From JAHDBG01 sp963922315 (GTDB lineage: Bacteria; Pseudomonadota; Gammaproteobacteria; Chromatiales; Chromatiaceae), in NCBI GenBank assembly GCA_963922315.1, contig CAWUID010000029.1:1-27143 (forward strand): DNA of 27,143 bases. The letters run 5' to 3'. The position numbers were made by a program, and so were the translations under genes. Below are positions 15,218 to 22,328 of this stretch, one piece after another (positions within the stretch are counted from its first letter, which is position 1; each line of letters begins with the position of its first letter). The notes beneath the pieces are model-generated. The model ran no database searches and was not told where the DNA came from. It saw only the letters and a list, made by a program, of their open reading frames with translations.

Positions 15218-15535
15218 ATGGCACAACGAATTCGTAAAGGCGATGAGGTTATTCTGATTGCTGGCAAAGACAAAGGACGGCGCGGTCAGGTATTATCAAT
15301 GAAGGGTGAGCGGGTACTGGTTGAAAATCTGAATCTGGTCCGCAAGCACGTGAAGCCAAATCCTAATGCTGGCGAAGAAGGCGGAATCTACCCAAAAGAA
15401 ATGCCGATCCATATTTCAAATATTGCTTTATATAACCCGATGACCGAGAAAGCTGATCGGGTTGGATTCAGAATTCTGGAAGATGGTCGTAAAGTGCGCG
15501 TTTTCAAATCAAATAACGAAGTCGTTGATGCATGA
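15218..15535 (+). CDS. rplX: 50S ribosomal protein L24
   Basis: The 105-aa protein is one of the assembly initiators of the 50S subunit. It carries the KOW motif K-G-D-E-V-I-L-I-A-G-K-D-K-G-R-R-G near the N-terminus and N-P-N-A-G-E-E-G-G-I with I-H-I-S-N-I later. The start M-A-Q-R-I-R-K-G is 10 nt after the rplN stop; an open extension into rplN is rejected. Confidence 0.96.
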   Translation: MAQRIRKGDEVILIAGKDKGRRGQVLSMKGERVLVENLNLVRKHVKPNPNAGEEGGIYPKEMPIHISNIALYNPMTEKADRVGFRILEDGRKVRVFKSNNEVVDA

Positions 15536-15545
15536 GGCTGGTTTA

Positions 15546-16082
15546 ATGGCACGGTTACACGATCATTACAAACAAACTATCGCTCCGCAATTGGTTCAGC
15601 AATTTGCTTATCAAAGTCTGATGCAAGTGCCCAGAATCGAAAAGATTACCCTGAACATGGGCGTCGGTGAAGCCGTCAGTGATAAAAAACATATGCAGCA
15701 TGCATTGGAAGATATGCAGCTTATTGCCGGACAGAAACCCATTGTCACTAAGGCGCGTAAATCAGTTGCCGGATTCAAAATTCGGGAAGGCTGGCCGATT
15801 GGCTGTAAAGTGACGCTGCGTCGCGAACGGATGTATGAGTTTCTGGATCGTCTGATCAATATTGCCCTGCCGCGTGTGCGTGATTTTCGTGGTCTGAATG
15901 CAAAATCATTTGATGGCCGTGGAAACTACAATCTGGGGGTAAAAGAACAAATCATTTTCCCTGAAGTGGAATATGATAAGGTTGATACCTTGCGTGGACT
16001 GGATATTACTCTGACGACTAGTGCGACGACAGATGAAGAAGGCCGCGCACTGCTGTCCGGATTCAACTTTCCATTTAAATAG
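15546..16082 (+). CDS. rplE: 50S ribosomal protein L5
   Basis: The 178-aa member of the 5S rRNP contacts the P-site tRNA. Key blocks are P-R-I-E-K-I-T-L-N-M-G-V-G-E-A, T-K-A-R-K-S-V-A-G-F-K-I-R-E-G, and D-G-R-G-N-Y-N-L-G-V-K-E-Q-I-I-F-P-E. M-A-R-L-H-D-H-Y-K is the family N-terminus, 10 nt after rplX. In E. coli S8 represses spc translation by binding RNA near this start; I did not identify that structure here. Confidence 0.97.
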   Translation: MARLHDHYKQTIAPQLVQQFAYQSLMQVPRIEKITLNMGVGEAVSDKKHMQHALEDMQLIAGQKPIVTKARKSVAGFKIREGWPIGCKVTLRRERMYEFLDRLINIALPRVRDFRGLNAKSFDGRGNYNLGVKEQIIFPEVEYDKVDTLRGLDITLTTSATTDEEGRALLSGFNFPFK

Positions 16083-16090
16083 AGCGGAAT

Positions 16091-16396
16091 ATGGCCAAAA
16101 AAAGTATGCGGGTCCGCGAACAAAAACGTGCTGCTATGGTGACCCAGTTTGCTGAAAAGCGTGCAAAGCTGAAAGCAGTTATCAATGATCGCACTAAAAG
16201 CCCGGACGAAATTGATATTGCTGTTCTGGCATTGCAGAAGTTGCCACGTAATGCCAGTCCATGTCGCCAGCGCCAGCGTTGCCGAGTATCTGGTCGGCCG
16301 CATGGTGTATATCGCAAATTTGGCCTGTGTCGTAACAAACTGCGTGAATCTGCTATGCGCGGAGAAGTCCCTGGGCTGCGTAAAGCCAGTTGGTGA
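16091..16396 (+). CDS. rpsN: 30S ribosomal protein S14 (zinc-free long form)
   Basis: This 101-aa protein of the 30S head has the same length as in E. coli. It lacks the C-x-x-C...C-x-x-C ribbon of the zinc form. C-R-Q-R-Q-R-C-R-V-S-G-R-P-H-G and L-R-E-S-A-M-R-G-E-V-P-G-L-R-K-A-S-W are visible. Three cysteines around residues 58-80 are unusual for the zinc-free form but not in CxxC spacing. It is followed by a 55-nt gap, then rpsH. Confidence 0.96.
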   Translation: MAKKSMRVREQKRAAMVTQFAEKRAKLKAVINDRTKSPDEIDIAVLALQKLPRNASPCRQRQRCRVSGRPHGVYRKFGLCRNKLRESAMRGEVPGLRKASW

Positions 16397-16451
16397 TAAT
16401 CATTAGGTATCGCATCACTGTGCTGATGGCTGACCTGTAAGGAGCTGCTGA

Positions 16452-16844
16452 ATGAGTCTATCTGATCCTATTGCTGATATGCTGACCCGCATCCGCAATG
16501 GACAAGCCGCCGCTAAAAAAACGGTTATGATGCCGTCGTCCCGCAAAAAGCGAGCGATTGCGGAAGTGCTTCAGAACGAAGGTTATATTACCGGATTTGA
16601 AATTCAGGGCGATAAAAAACCAATTATGGAAATTACCCTGAAATATTTTCAGGGCGAGCCAGTGATTGATCTGATCCAACGAGTCAGTCGTCCGGGATTG
16701 CGTATCTATAAAAGTTGTGGTGAATTACCGAAAGTCCGGAATGGCTTGGGTATTGCCATTGTGTCCACATCCGGTGGAGTGATGACTGATCGTGCCGCAC
16801 GCAAGCTGGGGCATGGTGGTGAACTCATTGCCTACGTAGCCTAA
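16452..16844 (+). CDS. rpsH: 30S ribosomal protein S8
   Basis: The 130-aa central-domain 16S rRNA binder is known in E. coli as the spc operon repressor. M-S-L-S-D-P-I-A-D-M-L-T-R-I-R-N-G-Q and the C-terminal G-L-G-I-A-I-V-S-T-S-G-G-V-M-T-D are diagnostic. AAGGAG precedes the ATG. Confidence 0.97.
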   Translation: MSLSDPIADMLTRIRNGQAAAKKTVMMPSSRKKRAIAEVLQNEGYITGFEIQGDKKPIMEITLKYFQGEPVIDLIQRVSRPGLRIYKSCGELPKVRNGLGIAIVSTSGGVMTDRAARKLGHGGELIAYVA

Positions 16845-16856
16845 GGAGAACTGTGG

Positions 16857-17390
16857 ATGTCACGAATAGCAAAGGCTGCTGTAACCATACCTGCCGGAGT
16901 TGAGATAAATTGTGAAGCTCAGCAAGTGCGAGTTAAAGGTACCAAGGGTAACCTCTCACTGGATGTTCATTCATCCGTGCAGGTGTCTCTGAATGATGAT
17001 GGATTGCGAGTACAGCCAAAAGTAGCAGATAAAGCATCCTGGGCGATGGCTGGTACCATGCGTGCATTGATAAATAATCTGGTCATTGGTGCTAACCAGG
17101 GTTTTCAGAAAAAACTGCAATTGGTTGGTGTAGGCTATCGGGCCCAGAGTAAAGGCAAAGTTCTCAGCCTGAATCTCGGTTTCTCACATCCGGTAAATTA
17201 TCCGGTGCCAGAAGGCATTACAATTGAAACGCCCGTTCAAACTGAGATCGTGGTTTCTGGTTGTGATAAACAGCGAGTTGGACAAGTAGCAGCTGAGATT
17301 CGTCGCTTCCGTCCGCCAGAGCCCTATAAAGGCAAAGGTGTCCGTTATGCAGATGAGCATATCATCCGTAAAGAAGCGAAGAAGAAGTAG
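16857..17390 (+). CDS. rplF: 50S ribosomal protein L6
   Basis: The 177-aa, two-domain protein lies near the factor-binding site. M-S-R-I-A-K-A-A-V-T-I-P begins the first domain; the second holds G-V-G-Y-R-A and the C-terminal P-P-E-P-Y-K-G-K-G-V-R-Y-A-D-E motif. AAGGAG is 8 nt upstream. It ends in TAG, 5 nt before rplR. Confidence 0.97.
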   Translation: MSRIAKAAVTIPAGVEINCEAQQVRVKGTKGNLSLDVHSSVQVSLNDDGLRVQPKVADKASWAMAGTMRALINNLVIGANQGFQKKLQLVGVGYRAQSKGKVLSLNLGFSHPVNYPVPEGITIETPVQTEIVVSGCDKQRVGQVAAEIRRFRPPEPYKGKGVRYADEHIIRKEAKKK

Positions 17391-17395
17391 AGCAT

Positions 17396-17752
17396 ATGGA
17401 TAAAAAAGCATCACGGTTACGTCGCGCTACTCGTGCGCGGGCAAAAATTCGCGAGCTGGGTGTATGTCGTCTGACAGTACATCGCACGCCCAGACATACT
17501 TATGCCCAGATTATTGCCGCAGATAATGCGTCAGTGGTTGCAGCTGCATCTACTCTGGAAAAGTCAGTTGCAGCAGACATCTCAGGTCATAAAGGGAATG
17601 TTTCAGCGGCTGCGGTTGTTGGTAAATTCATTGCAGAGCGTGCCAAAGCTCAGGGTGTTGAACAGGTTGCATTTGATCGTTCCGGTTATCGTTATCATGG
17701 CCGGGTAAAGGCATTAGCGGATAGTGCGCGTGAGCATGGACTTCTGTTTTAG
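17396..17752 (+). CDS. rplR: 50S ribosomal protein L18
   Basis: The 118-aa 5S rRNA-binding protein has a basic N-terminus (K-K-A-S-R-L-R-R-A-T-R-A-R-A-K) and the conserved end A-F-D-R-S-G-Y-R-Y-H-G-R-V-K-A-L-A-D-S-A-R-E-H-G. It lies between rplF and rpsE with short gaps. Confidence 0.96.
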   Translation: MDKKASRLRRATRARAKIRELGVCRLTVHRTPRHTYAQIIAADNASVVAAASTLEKSVAADISGHKGNVSAAAVVGKFIAERAKAQGVEQVAFDRSGYRYHGRVKALADSAREHGLLF

Positions 17753-17762
17753 AGGCGAATAG

Positions 17763-18269
17763 ATGGCAAATTATGAAACCAAGCCAGCCGGTGATGAGCT
17801 GATTGAAAAGCTGATCGGTGTCAATCGAGTCTCTAAGGTAGTTAAAGGCGGTCGTCTGTTCGGCTTTGCTGCTTTAGTCGTGGTTGGTGACGGTAATGGC
17901 CGTGTCGGTTTTGGTACAGGCAAGGCAAAAGAAGTCCCGGTTGCTATTCAAAAAGCAATGGAAGCAGCGCGGCGCAGTATGGTAGCAGTCAGGCTGAAAG
18001 ATAGTACATTGCAATATCCTTCTGTTGGGCGACACGGTGCGGCACGAGTATATATGCAACCAGCTTCTGAAGGTACCGGCATTATTGCTGGTGGTGCAAT
18101 GCGTGCGATTTTTGAAGTGGTTGGTGTACATAATGTATTGGCAAAATGCATCGGTACGAACAATCCGATTAACGTAGTGCGGGCAACTATCAATGCATTG
18201 CGCCTGATGGTGGATGCTGAGCAGGTTGCCGCGAAGCGTGGCAAGCCAGTTGAAGCGATACTGGGGTAG
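17763..18269 (+). CDS. rpsE: 30S ribosomal protein S5
   Basis: The 168-aa protein acts in decoding fidelity and, with S3/S4, in the mRNA entry helicase. The N-terminal dsRNA-binding fold holds the loop V-N-R-V-S-K-V-V-K-G-G-R, the area of spectinomycin-resistance changes, without evident mutation. G-D-G-N-G-R-V-G-F-G-T-G-K-A-K-E and the C-terminal N-N-P-I-N-V-V-R-A-T follow. Its TAG directly abuts the rpmD ATG. Confidence 0.97.
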   Translation: MANYETKPAGDELIEKLIGVNRVSKVVKGGRLFGFAALVVVGDGNGRVGFGTGKAKEVPVAIQKAMEAARRSMVAVRLKDSTLQYPSVGRHGAARVYMQPASEGTGIIAGGAMRAIFEVVGVHNVLAKCIGTNNPINVVRATINALRLMVDAEQVAAKRGKPVEAILG

Positions 18270-18461
18270 ATGACCGTGAAAAAAATGATGAAGGTCAAGC
18301 TGATACGTAGCCTGCACGGTCGCACGAAAGGTCATAAATCCTGCGTGCTGGGCCTGGGTCTCCGTCGTATCCACCAAATTGTGAGTGTTGAAGACACGTC
18401 ATCGACTCGTGGTATGGTGAATAAAGTGCCATATCTTGTCCAGATTGTTGAGGAAGTGTGA
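18270..18461 (+). CDS. rpmD: 50S ribosomal protein L30
   Basis: The 63-aa protein shows L-G-L-G-L-R-R-I-H-Q-I-V and D-T-S-S-T-R-G-M-V-N-K-V. The first ATG abuts the rpsE stop; an internal Met six residues in (M-M-K-V-K-L-I-R-S) would give a length closer to E. coli's 59 aa and remains possible. The TGA is one base before the rplO start. Confidence 0.94.
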   Translation: MTVKKMMKVKLIRSLHGRTKGHKSCVLGLGLRRIHQIVSVEDTSSTRGMVNKVPYLVQIVEEV

Positions 18462-18462
18462 A

Positions 18463-18897
18463 ATGCATCTGAATACTCTGCAGCCTGGTGTTGGAAGTAA
18501 ACGATCCTCCAAGCGAGTTGGCCGTGGCATAGGTAGCGGACTTGGCAAAACATGTGGTCGTGGACATAAAGGCCAGAAATCACGTTCTGGTGGTCGGGTT
18601 GCAGTCGGATTTGAAGGTGGTCAGATGCCTTTGCAACGACGCTTGCCGAAGGTTGGCTTTCGTTCTCGTAAGGCGCGGTTGAATGCTGAAGTCAGATTAC
18701 ATGAGCTGTCCCGGGTTAAAGCAGAAGTGATCACTTTGTCTGTATTGCAGGCTGAAGGCATACTGCCAAATTATATTCAACAGGCAAAAGTGATTTTGTC
18801 AGGTGAATTGGAACGAGCGGTAAAAATTCAGGGATTGCGTGTGACGCAGGGTGCACGAGCAGCCATCGAAGCGCTCGGTGGTACTATTGAGGATTGA
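18463..18897 (+). CDS. rplO: 50S ribosomal protein L15
   Basis: The 144-aa late assembly protein has a Gly/Arg-rich N-terminal extension: M-H-L-N-T-L-Q-P, then G-R-G-I-G-S-G-L-G-K-T-C-G-R-G-H-K-G-Q. The mid region carries G-F-E-G-G-Q-M-P-L-Q-R-R-L-P-K. The frame is open back to 18436, but this ATG, with GAGGAAG upstream, gives the family start. Normally secY follows directly; here hicB and hicA intervene. Confidence 0.96.
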   Translation: MHLNTLQPGVGSKRSSKRVGRGIGSGLGKTCGRGHKGQKSRSGGRVAVGFEGGQMPLQRRLPKVGFRSRKARLNAEVRLHELSRVKAEVITLSVLQAEGILPNYIQQAKVILSGELERAVKIQGLRVTQGARAAIEALGGTIED

Positions 18898-18920
18898 GAT
18901 GAATTAATCATCATAATCTC
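18898..18920. promoter_or_regulatory. Inverted repeat between rplO and hicB, possible hicBA operator or promoter
   Basis: GATGA-ATTAA-TCATC (18898-18912) is a perfect 5-bp-arm palindrome, nested within weaker GAGAT/ATCTC arms (18896-18900 and 18916-18920). A CATAAT (18912-18917) with TTGAGG (18887-18892) at 19-nt spacing is a poor but possible promoter. The site lies 21 nt before hicB, where TA operators usually lie. Confidence 0.35.
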
Positions 18921-18932
18921 ATATGGGAGGGT

Positions 18933-19139
18933 ATGATGAAGTTAAAGGTGGTGTTGCACGAGGCAGAAGAGGGTGGTTATTGGGCAGAAGTTCCTGCCAT
19001 TCCGGGCTGTGCTACACAAGCTGATACTTATCCTGAATTATTAAGCAACTTGTATGAGGCAATCGAAGGTTGCTTATTAGTTGATATGCAGGAATCACTT
19101 CCATCCAGTCGTAGCCAGATTCTGGAAATTGCCGTTTGA
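18933..19139 (+). CDS. hicB: HicB-family antitoxin, short form
   Basis: The 68-aa protein folds as the partial RNase H-like HicB domain: K-V-V-L-H-E-A-E-E-G-G-Y-W-A-E-V-P-A-I-P-G-C-A-T-Q, then a helix with L-L-S-N-L-Y-E-A-I-E-G. HicB binds and masks HicA. Full-size HicBs carry a C-terminal ribbon-helix-helix or HTH domain for autoregulation; this one ends before such a domain. GGGAGG lies just upstream of ATGATG (18936 is the alternative start). The antitoxin comes first, the reverse of the E. coli hicAB order. It sits inside the spc operon, 35 nt after rplO. Confidence 0.9.
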   Translation: MMKLKVVLHEAEEGGYWAEVPAIPGCATQADTYPELLSNLYEAIEGCLLVDMQESLPSSRSQILEIAV

Positions 19140-19342
19140 AGACGATCAGTGGTAATAAATTATGCGGAATTCTGGAAAAGAAAGGCTGGTTATTAAAACG
19201 GGTTCACGGTAGTCACCATATTTATGCGAAAGCAGGCTTGAACTTACGTATTTCTGTTCCGGTACACGGTAATAAGTCATTAAAATGCGGGCTGCAAAAG
19301 AGCCTGATGAAATCCGCTGGTATTGATGAAAAAGATCTATAG
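19136..19342 (+). CDS. hicA: HicA-family mRNA interferase toxin
   Basis: The 68-aa protein has the double-stranded RNA-binding-like HicA fold: L-E-K-K-G-W-L-L-K-R-V-H-G-S-H-H-I-Y, with the conserved Gly-Ser-His (His27) expected to be catalytic, then V-P-V-H-G-N-K-S-L-K-C-G-L-Q-K-S-L-M-K-S-A-G-I. HicA cleaves mRNAs when free of HicB. The start is TTG overlapping the hicB stop as TTGA, so translation is coupled and probably weak, which suits a toxin. secY follows after 25 nt. No residue is missing, so I expect it to be functional. Confidence 0.9.
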   Translation: MKTISGNKLCGILEKKGWLLKRVHGSHHIYAKAGLNLRISVPVHGNKSLKCGLQKSLMKSAGIDEKDL

Positions 19343-19367
19343 CAAACGACCCAAAAGGTAAAGTATT

Positions 19368-20705
19368 ATGGCATTTGGCCCGGGAACGGCATCGTTGAGT
19401 AAGCTTTCGGAGCTGCGCCAACGTTTGTTTTTTGTGCTGGGTGCTCTGATCATTTACCGGATCGGTACCTTTATCCCGGTTCCTGGGGTGAACCCGGAAG
19501 CGCTGGCTGTGTTGTTTGAACAGCAGCAGGGCACGATTCTGGACATGTTCAACATGTTCTCCGGTGGTGCTCTGAGTCGCGCCAGTCTGTTTGCATTGGG
19601 CATTATGCCGTATATCTCTGCCTCTATCATTGTGCAGCTGATGACGGCGGTGATTCCGAGCCTGGAACAACTGAAGAAAGAAGGTGAATCAGGTCGGCGT
19701 AAGATTACACAATATACCCGTTACGGTACTTTGGGTCTGGCGACTTTTCAGGCCCTGGGCATCTCAATTGCACTGGAAAGTGGCCAGTTCGGTAATGGTC
19801 TGTTGGTGTATGATGGAACGCCTTTTATTTTCACGGCTACCGTCTCACTGGTCACTGGCACGATGTTTCTGATGTGGTTAGGCGAGCAGATTACCGAACG
19901 TGGTTTAGGTAATGGCATCTCGCTGATCATATTTGCCGGTATTGTGGCTGGCCTGCCTGCAGCAATCGGTAGCGTGGTTGAGTTGGTCAGCAATGGTGAA
20001 ATGAATGCACTGTTTGCGTTGTTTTTATTCGCCATGGCAATTGCAGTAACCGGATTTGTTGTTTTTGTTGAGCGTGGGCAGCGCCGTATTACAGTAAATT
20101 ATGCAAAACGTCAGCAGGGCCGACGGATGTATGCAGCTCAAAGCAGTCATTTGCCGCTGAAGCTGAACATGGCTGGTGTGATTCCGCCGATTTTTGCCTC
20201 CAGTATTATTCTGTTTCCAACAACATTAGCACAATGGGCTGGTAATACTCAGGACATGCGCTGGTTGCAGGATATGATTGCACTGGTTTCGCCAGGTGAG
20301 CCGATCTATATCTTCTTATATGCTGCGGCAATTATCTTTTTCTGTTTTTTTTATACAGCTCTTGTTTTTAACTCACAAGATACTGCTGATAACCTGAAAC
20401 GTTCTGGTGCCTTCGTCCCTGGCATTCGTCCGGGTGAGCAGACTGCATCTTATATTGATGATGTAATGTCTCGTTTGACGCTGGTTGGTTCTTTATACAT
20501 CGCCAGCGTATGTTTATTGCCGGAATTCCTGATTGTTGGCTGGAACGTGCCTTTTTACTTTGGCGGGACTTCTTTGTTGATTGTTGTGGTTGTAGTAATG
20601 GACTTTATTACTCAGGTACAATCTCATATGATGTCACACCAGTATGAAGGTCTGATGAAAAAAGCGAATCTGAAACGAGGTGCTGGTCGCAACGGCCTGC
20701 GCTAA
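19368..20705 (+). CDS. secY: Protein translocase subunit SecY
   Basis: The 445-aa membrane protein has ten predicted transmembrane segments and forms the Sec channel with SecE and SecG. The plug-region segment G-V-N-P-E-A-L-A, the sequence M-F-N-M-F-S-G-G-A-L, and the cytosolic loop with K-R-S-G-A-F-V-P-G-I-R-P-G are typical. The C-terminal Y-E-G-L-M-K-K-A is conserved. AAAGG lies about 10 nt before the ATG. It follows hicA with no visible terminator, so it presumably depends on read-through of the TA pair. Confidence 0.97.
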   Translation: MAFGPGTASLSKLSELRQRLFFVLGALIIYRIGTFIPVPGVNPEALAVLFEQQQGTILDMFNMFSGGALSRASLFALGIMPYISASIIVQLMTAVIPSLEQLKKEGESGRRKITQYTRYGTLGLATFQALGISIALESGQFGNGLLVYDGTPFIFTATVSLVTGTMFLMWLGEQITERGLGNGISLIIFAGIVAGLPAAIGSVVELVSNGEMNALFALFLFAMAIAVTGFVVFVERGQRRITVNYAKRQQGRRMYAAQSSHLPLKLNMAGVIPPIFASSIILFPTTLAQWAGNTQDMRWLQDMIALVSPGEPIYIFLYAAAIIFFCFFYTALVFNSQDTADNLKRSGAFVPGIRPGEQTASYIDDVMSRLTLVGSLYIASVCLLPEFLIVGWNVPFYFGGTSLLIVVVVVMDFITQVQSHMMSHQYEGLMKKANLKRGAGRNGLR

Positions 20706-20717
20706 GTGTTGTTTTAC

Positions 20718-20734
20718 CTGAAACTCATTTTCAG
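20718..20734 (+). other. Small hairpin between secY and rpmJ
   Basis: CTGAAA/TTTCAG (20718-20723 and 20729-20734) with loop CTCAT lies in the 65-nt secY–rpmJ gap. There is no T-run, so it is not an intrinsic terminator; it may protect or process the mRNA at the spc–alpha junction. Confidence 0.3.
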
Positions 20735-20770
20735 AGAAATACCCTTCATGGATTTTGTGGAGCTTGCGTA

Positions 20771-20884
20771 ATGAAAGTACGCGCCTCAGTCAAACGGATG
20801 TGTCGTAACTGTAAGATTATCAAGCGCCACGGTGTGGTGCGGGTGATTTGTTCCGACCCGAGACATAAGCAGCGTCAGGGTTAA
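20771..20884 (+). CDS. rpmJ: 50S ribosomal protein L36 (zinc form)
   Basis: This 37-aa protein is encoded between secY and rpsM as in E. coli. Cys11, Cys14, Cys27 and His32 form the CxxC...C...H zinc site, so this is the zinc-binding (C+) version. M-K-V-R-A-S-V-K and the R-H-K-Q-R-Q-G end are standard. A GGAG lies about 9 nt before the ATG. Confidence 0.96.
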   Translation: MKVRASVKRMCRNCKIIKRHGVVRVICSDPRHKQRQG

Positions 20885-20920
20885 AATTGTGTTACCTGAT
20901 AAGTTGAGGAGAAAGAACTG

Positions 20921-21277
20921 ATGGCTCGTATTGCCGGAGTAAATATACCTGACCGTAAACATACGGTCATCGCGTTGCGTTCCATTTATGGTATCGGGCC
21001 AACTTTAGCAGCTCACATCTGCGCTGCTGCTCAGGTGAAACCGACTGCTAAGATTATGGAGCTCAGTGACGCAGAGCTGGAGCGACTGCGATCTGAGGTT
21101 AGCAGGTACACAACAGAGGGTGATCTGCGTCGTGAAGTGTCCATGAACATCAAGCGCCTGATGGATCTTGGGACAAACCGGGGTATCCGTCACCGACGTG
21201 GATTGCCAGTACGCGGGCAGCGTACTAAAACAAACGCACGGACCCGGAAGGGACCACGTCGACCTATCAAAAAGTAA
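20921..21277 (+). CDS. rpsM: 30S ribosomal protein S13
   Basis: The 118-aa head protein contacts the P-site tRNA and the large subunit (bridge B1). M-A-R-I-A-G-V-N-I-P-D and the C-terminal R-H-R-R-G-L-P-V-R-G-Q-R-T-K-T-N-A-R-T-R-K-G-P are diagnostic. GAGGAG precedes the ATG. It is the first gene of the alpha group; the 36-nt gap upstream leaves no room for an E. coli-like S4-binding pseudoknot leader unless that structure reaches into rpmJ. Confidence 0.97.
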   Translation: MARIAGVNIPDRKHTVIALRSIYGIGPTLAAHICAAAQVKPTAKIMELSDAELERLRSEVSRYTTEGDLRREVSMNIKRLMDLGTNRGIRHRRGLPVRGQRTKTNARTRKGPRRPIKK

Positions 21278-21299
21278 TTGAGTTCCCGGGACAAAGTAT

Positions 21300-21683
21300 A
21301 TGGCTAAACCTGCGCCGAAAAAAAAGGTGAAAAAAGTTGTTGTTGATGGCATCGCACATATTCATGCCTCATTCAACAATACCATTGTGATGATTACGGA
21401 TCGCCAAGGCAATGCATTATGCTGGGCCACTTCTGGTGGTTCTGGCTTTCGTGGCTCGCGCAAAAGCACGCCATTTGCAGCTCAGGTTGCTGCAACGCGC
21501 GCAGGTGAAAAAGCAAAAGATTATGGGATGAAAAATCTGGATGTGAATGTGAAAGGCCCCGGACCTGGCCGTGAATCTGCGGTACGTGGTCTGAACTCTG
21601 TAGGCTTTAAGATTACCAGTATTGTGGACACTACTCCCATTCCGCATAATGGTTGTCGTCCTCCGAAAAAACGTCGCGTCTGA
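21300..21683 (+). CDS. rpsK: 30S ribosomal protein S11
   Basis: The 127-aa platform protein is near the E-site mRNA. The motif H-I-H-A-S-F-N-N-T-I-V follows a Lys-rich N-terminus, and the Gly-rich G-P-G-P-G-R-E-S-A-V-R and the P-H-N-G-C-R-P-P-K-K-R-R-V end are conserved. Confidence 0.97.
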   Translation: MAKPAPKKKVKKVVVDGIAHIHASFNNTIVMITDRQGNALCWATSGGSGFRGSRKSTPFAAQVAATRAGEKAKDYGMKNLDVNVKGPGPGRESAVRGLNSVGFKITSIVDTTPIPHNGCRPPKKRRV

Positions 21684-21697
21684 TCTGGAGTTAAAGA

Positions 21698-22318
21698 ATG
21701 GCACGCTATCTGGGTCCGAAATGTAAATTGATGCGTCGTGAAGGCACGGATTTATTTCTGAAAAGCCGTGTACGGCCAATAGATTCAAAATGTAACCTGG
21801 AAAAAGCTCCCGGACAGAAAGGAGATCGTCGGCAGCGTTTGTCTGACTACGGTGTCCAGTTACGCGAAAAGCAGAAGCTGCGTCGTTTATATGGTGTATT
21901 GGAACGTCAGTTTCGCAATTATTATCGCGAGGCAGATCAGAACAAAGGTCCGACGGGCGAAAATCTGTTACGTTTGCTGGAAACGCGCCTTGATAATGTC
22001 GTATATCGTATGGGCTTTGGTGCAACCCGGGCAGAAGCACGCCAGCTAGTCAGCCATAAGGCAATTGAAGTAAACGGTAAGTTGATCAATATTCCATCAT
22101 ATCGTGTCGGTATTGATGATCGTATCGCAATTACTGAAAAAGCAAAAAAACAGGAACGGGTTAAACAATCTTTGTCTATAGCGGCTCAATATGATCAGCC
22201 CGAATGGTTAGAAATTCAAGCGGATGCATTGCAGGGGACTTTCAAGCGTTACCCGGACCGGGCAGAACTATCTGCCGAGGTGAATGAACAGTTAGTCGTT
22301 GAACTTTATTCTAAATAG
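21698..22318 (+). CDS. rpsD: 30S ribosomal protein S4 (zinc-free form)
   Basis: The 206-aa assembly initiator of the small subunit is the alpha operon repressor in E. coli. M-A-R-Y-L-G-P-K and the S4 domain (R-L-D-N-V-V-Y-R-M-G-F-G-A-T-R-A-E-A-R-Q-L-V) are clear. Cys9 and Cys31 are present but not the four-cysteine zinc knuckle. It ends in L-Y-S-K. rpoA begins 10 nt later. Confidence 0.97.
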   Translation: MARYLGPKCKLMRREGTDLFLKSRVRPIDSKCNLEKAPGQKGDRRQRLSDYGVQLREKQKLRRLYGVLERQFRNYYREADQNKGPTGENLLRLLETRLDNVVYRMGFGATRAEARQLVSHKAIEVNGKLINIPSYRVGIDDRIAITEKAKKQERVKQSLSIAAQYDQPEWLEIQADALQGTFKRYPDRAELSAEVNEQLVVELYSK

Positions 22319-22328
22319 AGGCCTGCCC

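Noticed and set aside
20885..20920. S4-responsive alpha operon leader before rpsM
   Set aside because: The 36-nt gap shows no pseudoknot-like pairing and is too short for the E. coli element.
21417..22040. 207-codon minus-strand frame over rpsK and rpsD, and a 167-codon one over rpsE/rpmD (17874-18377)
   Set aside because: Both are antisense to intact, well-recognised ribosomal genes, lack family resemblance and have no plausible context.
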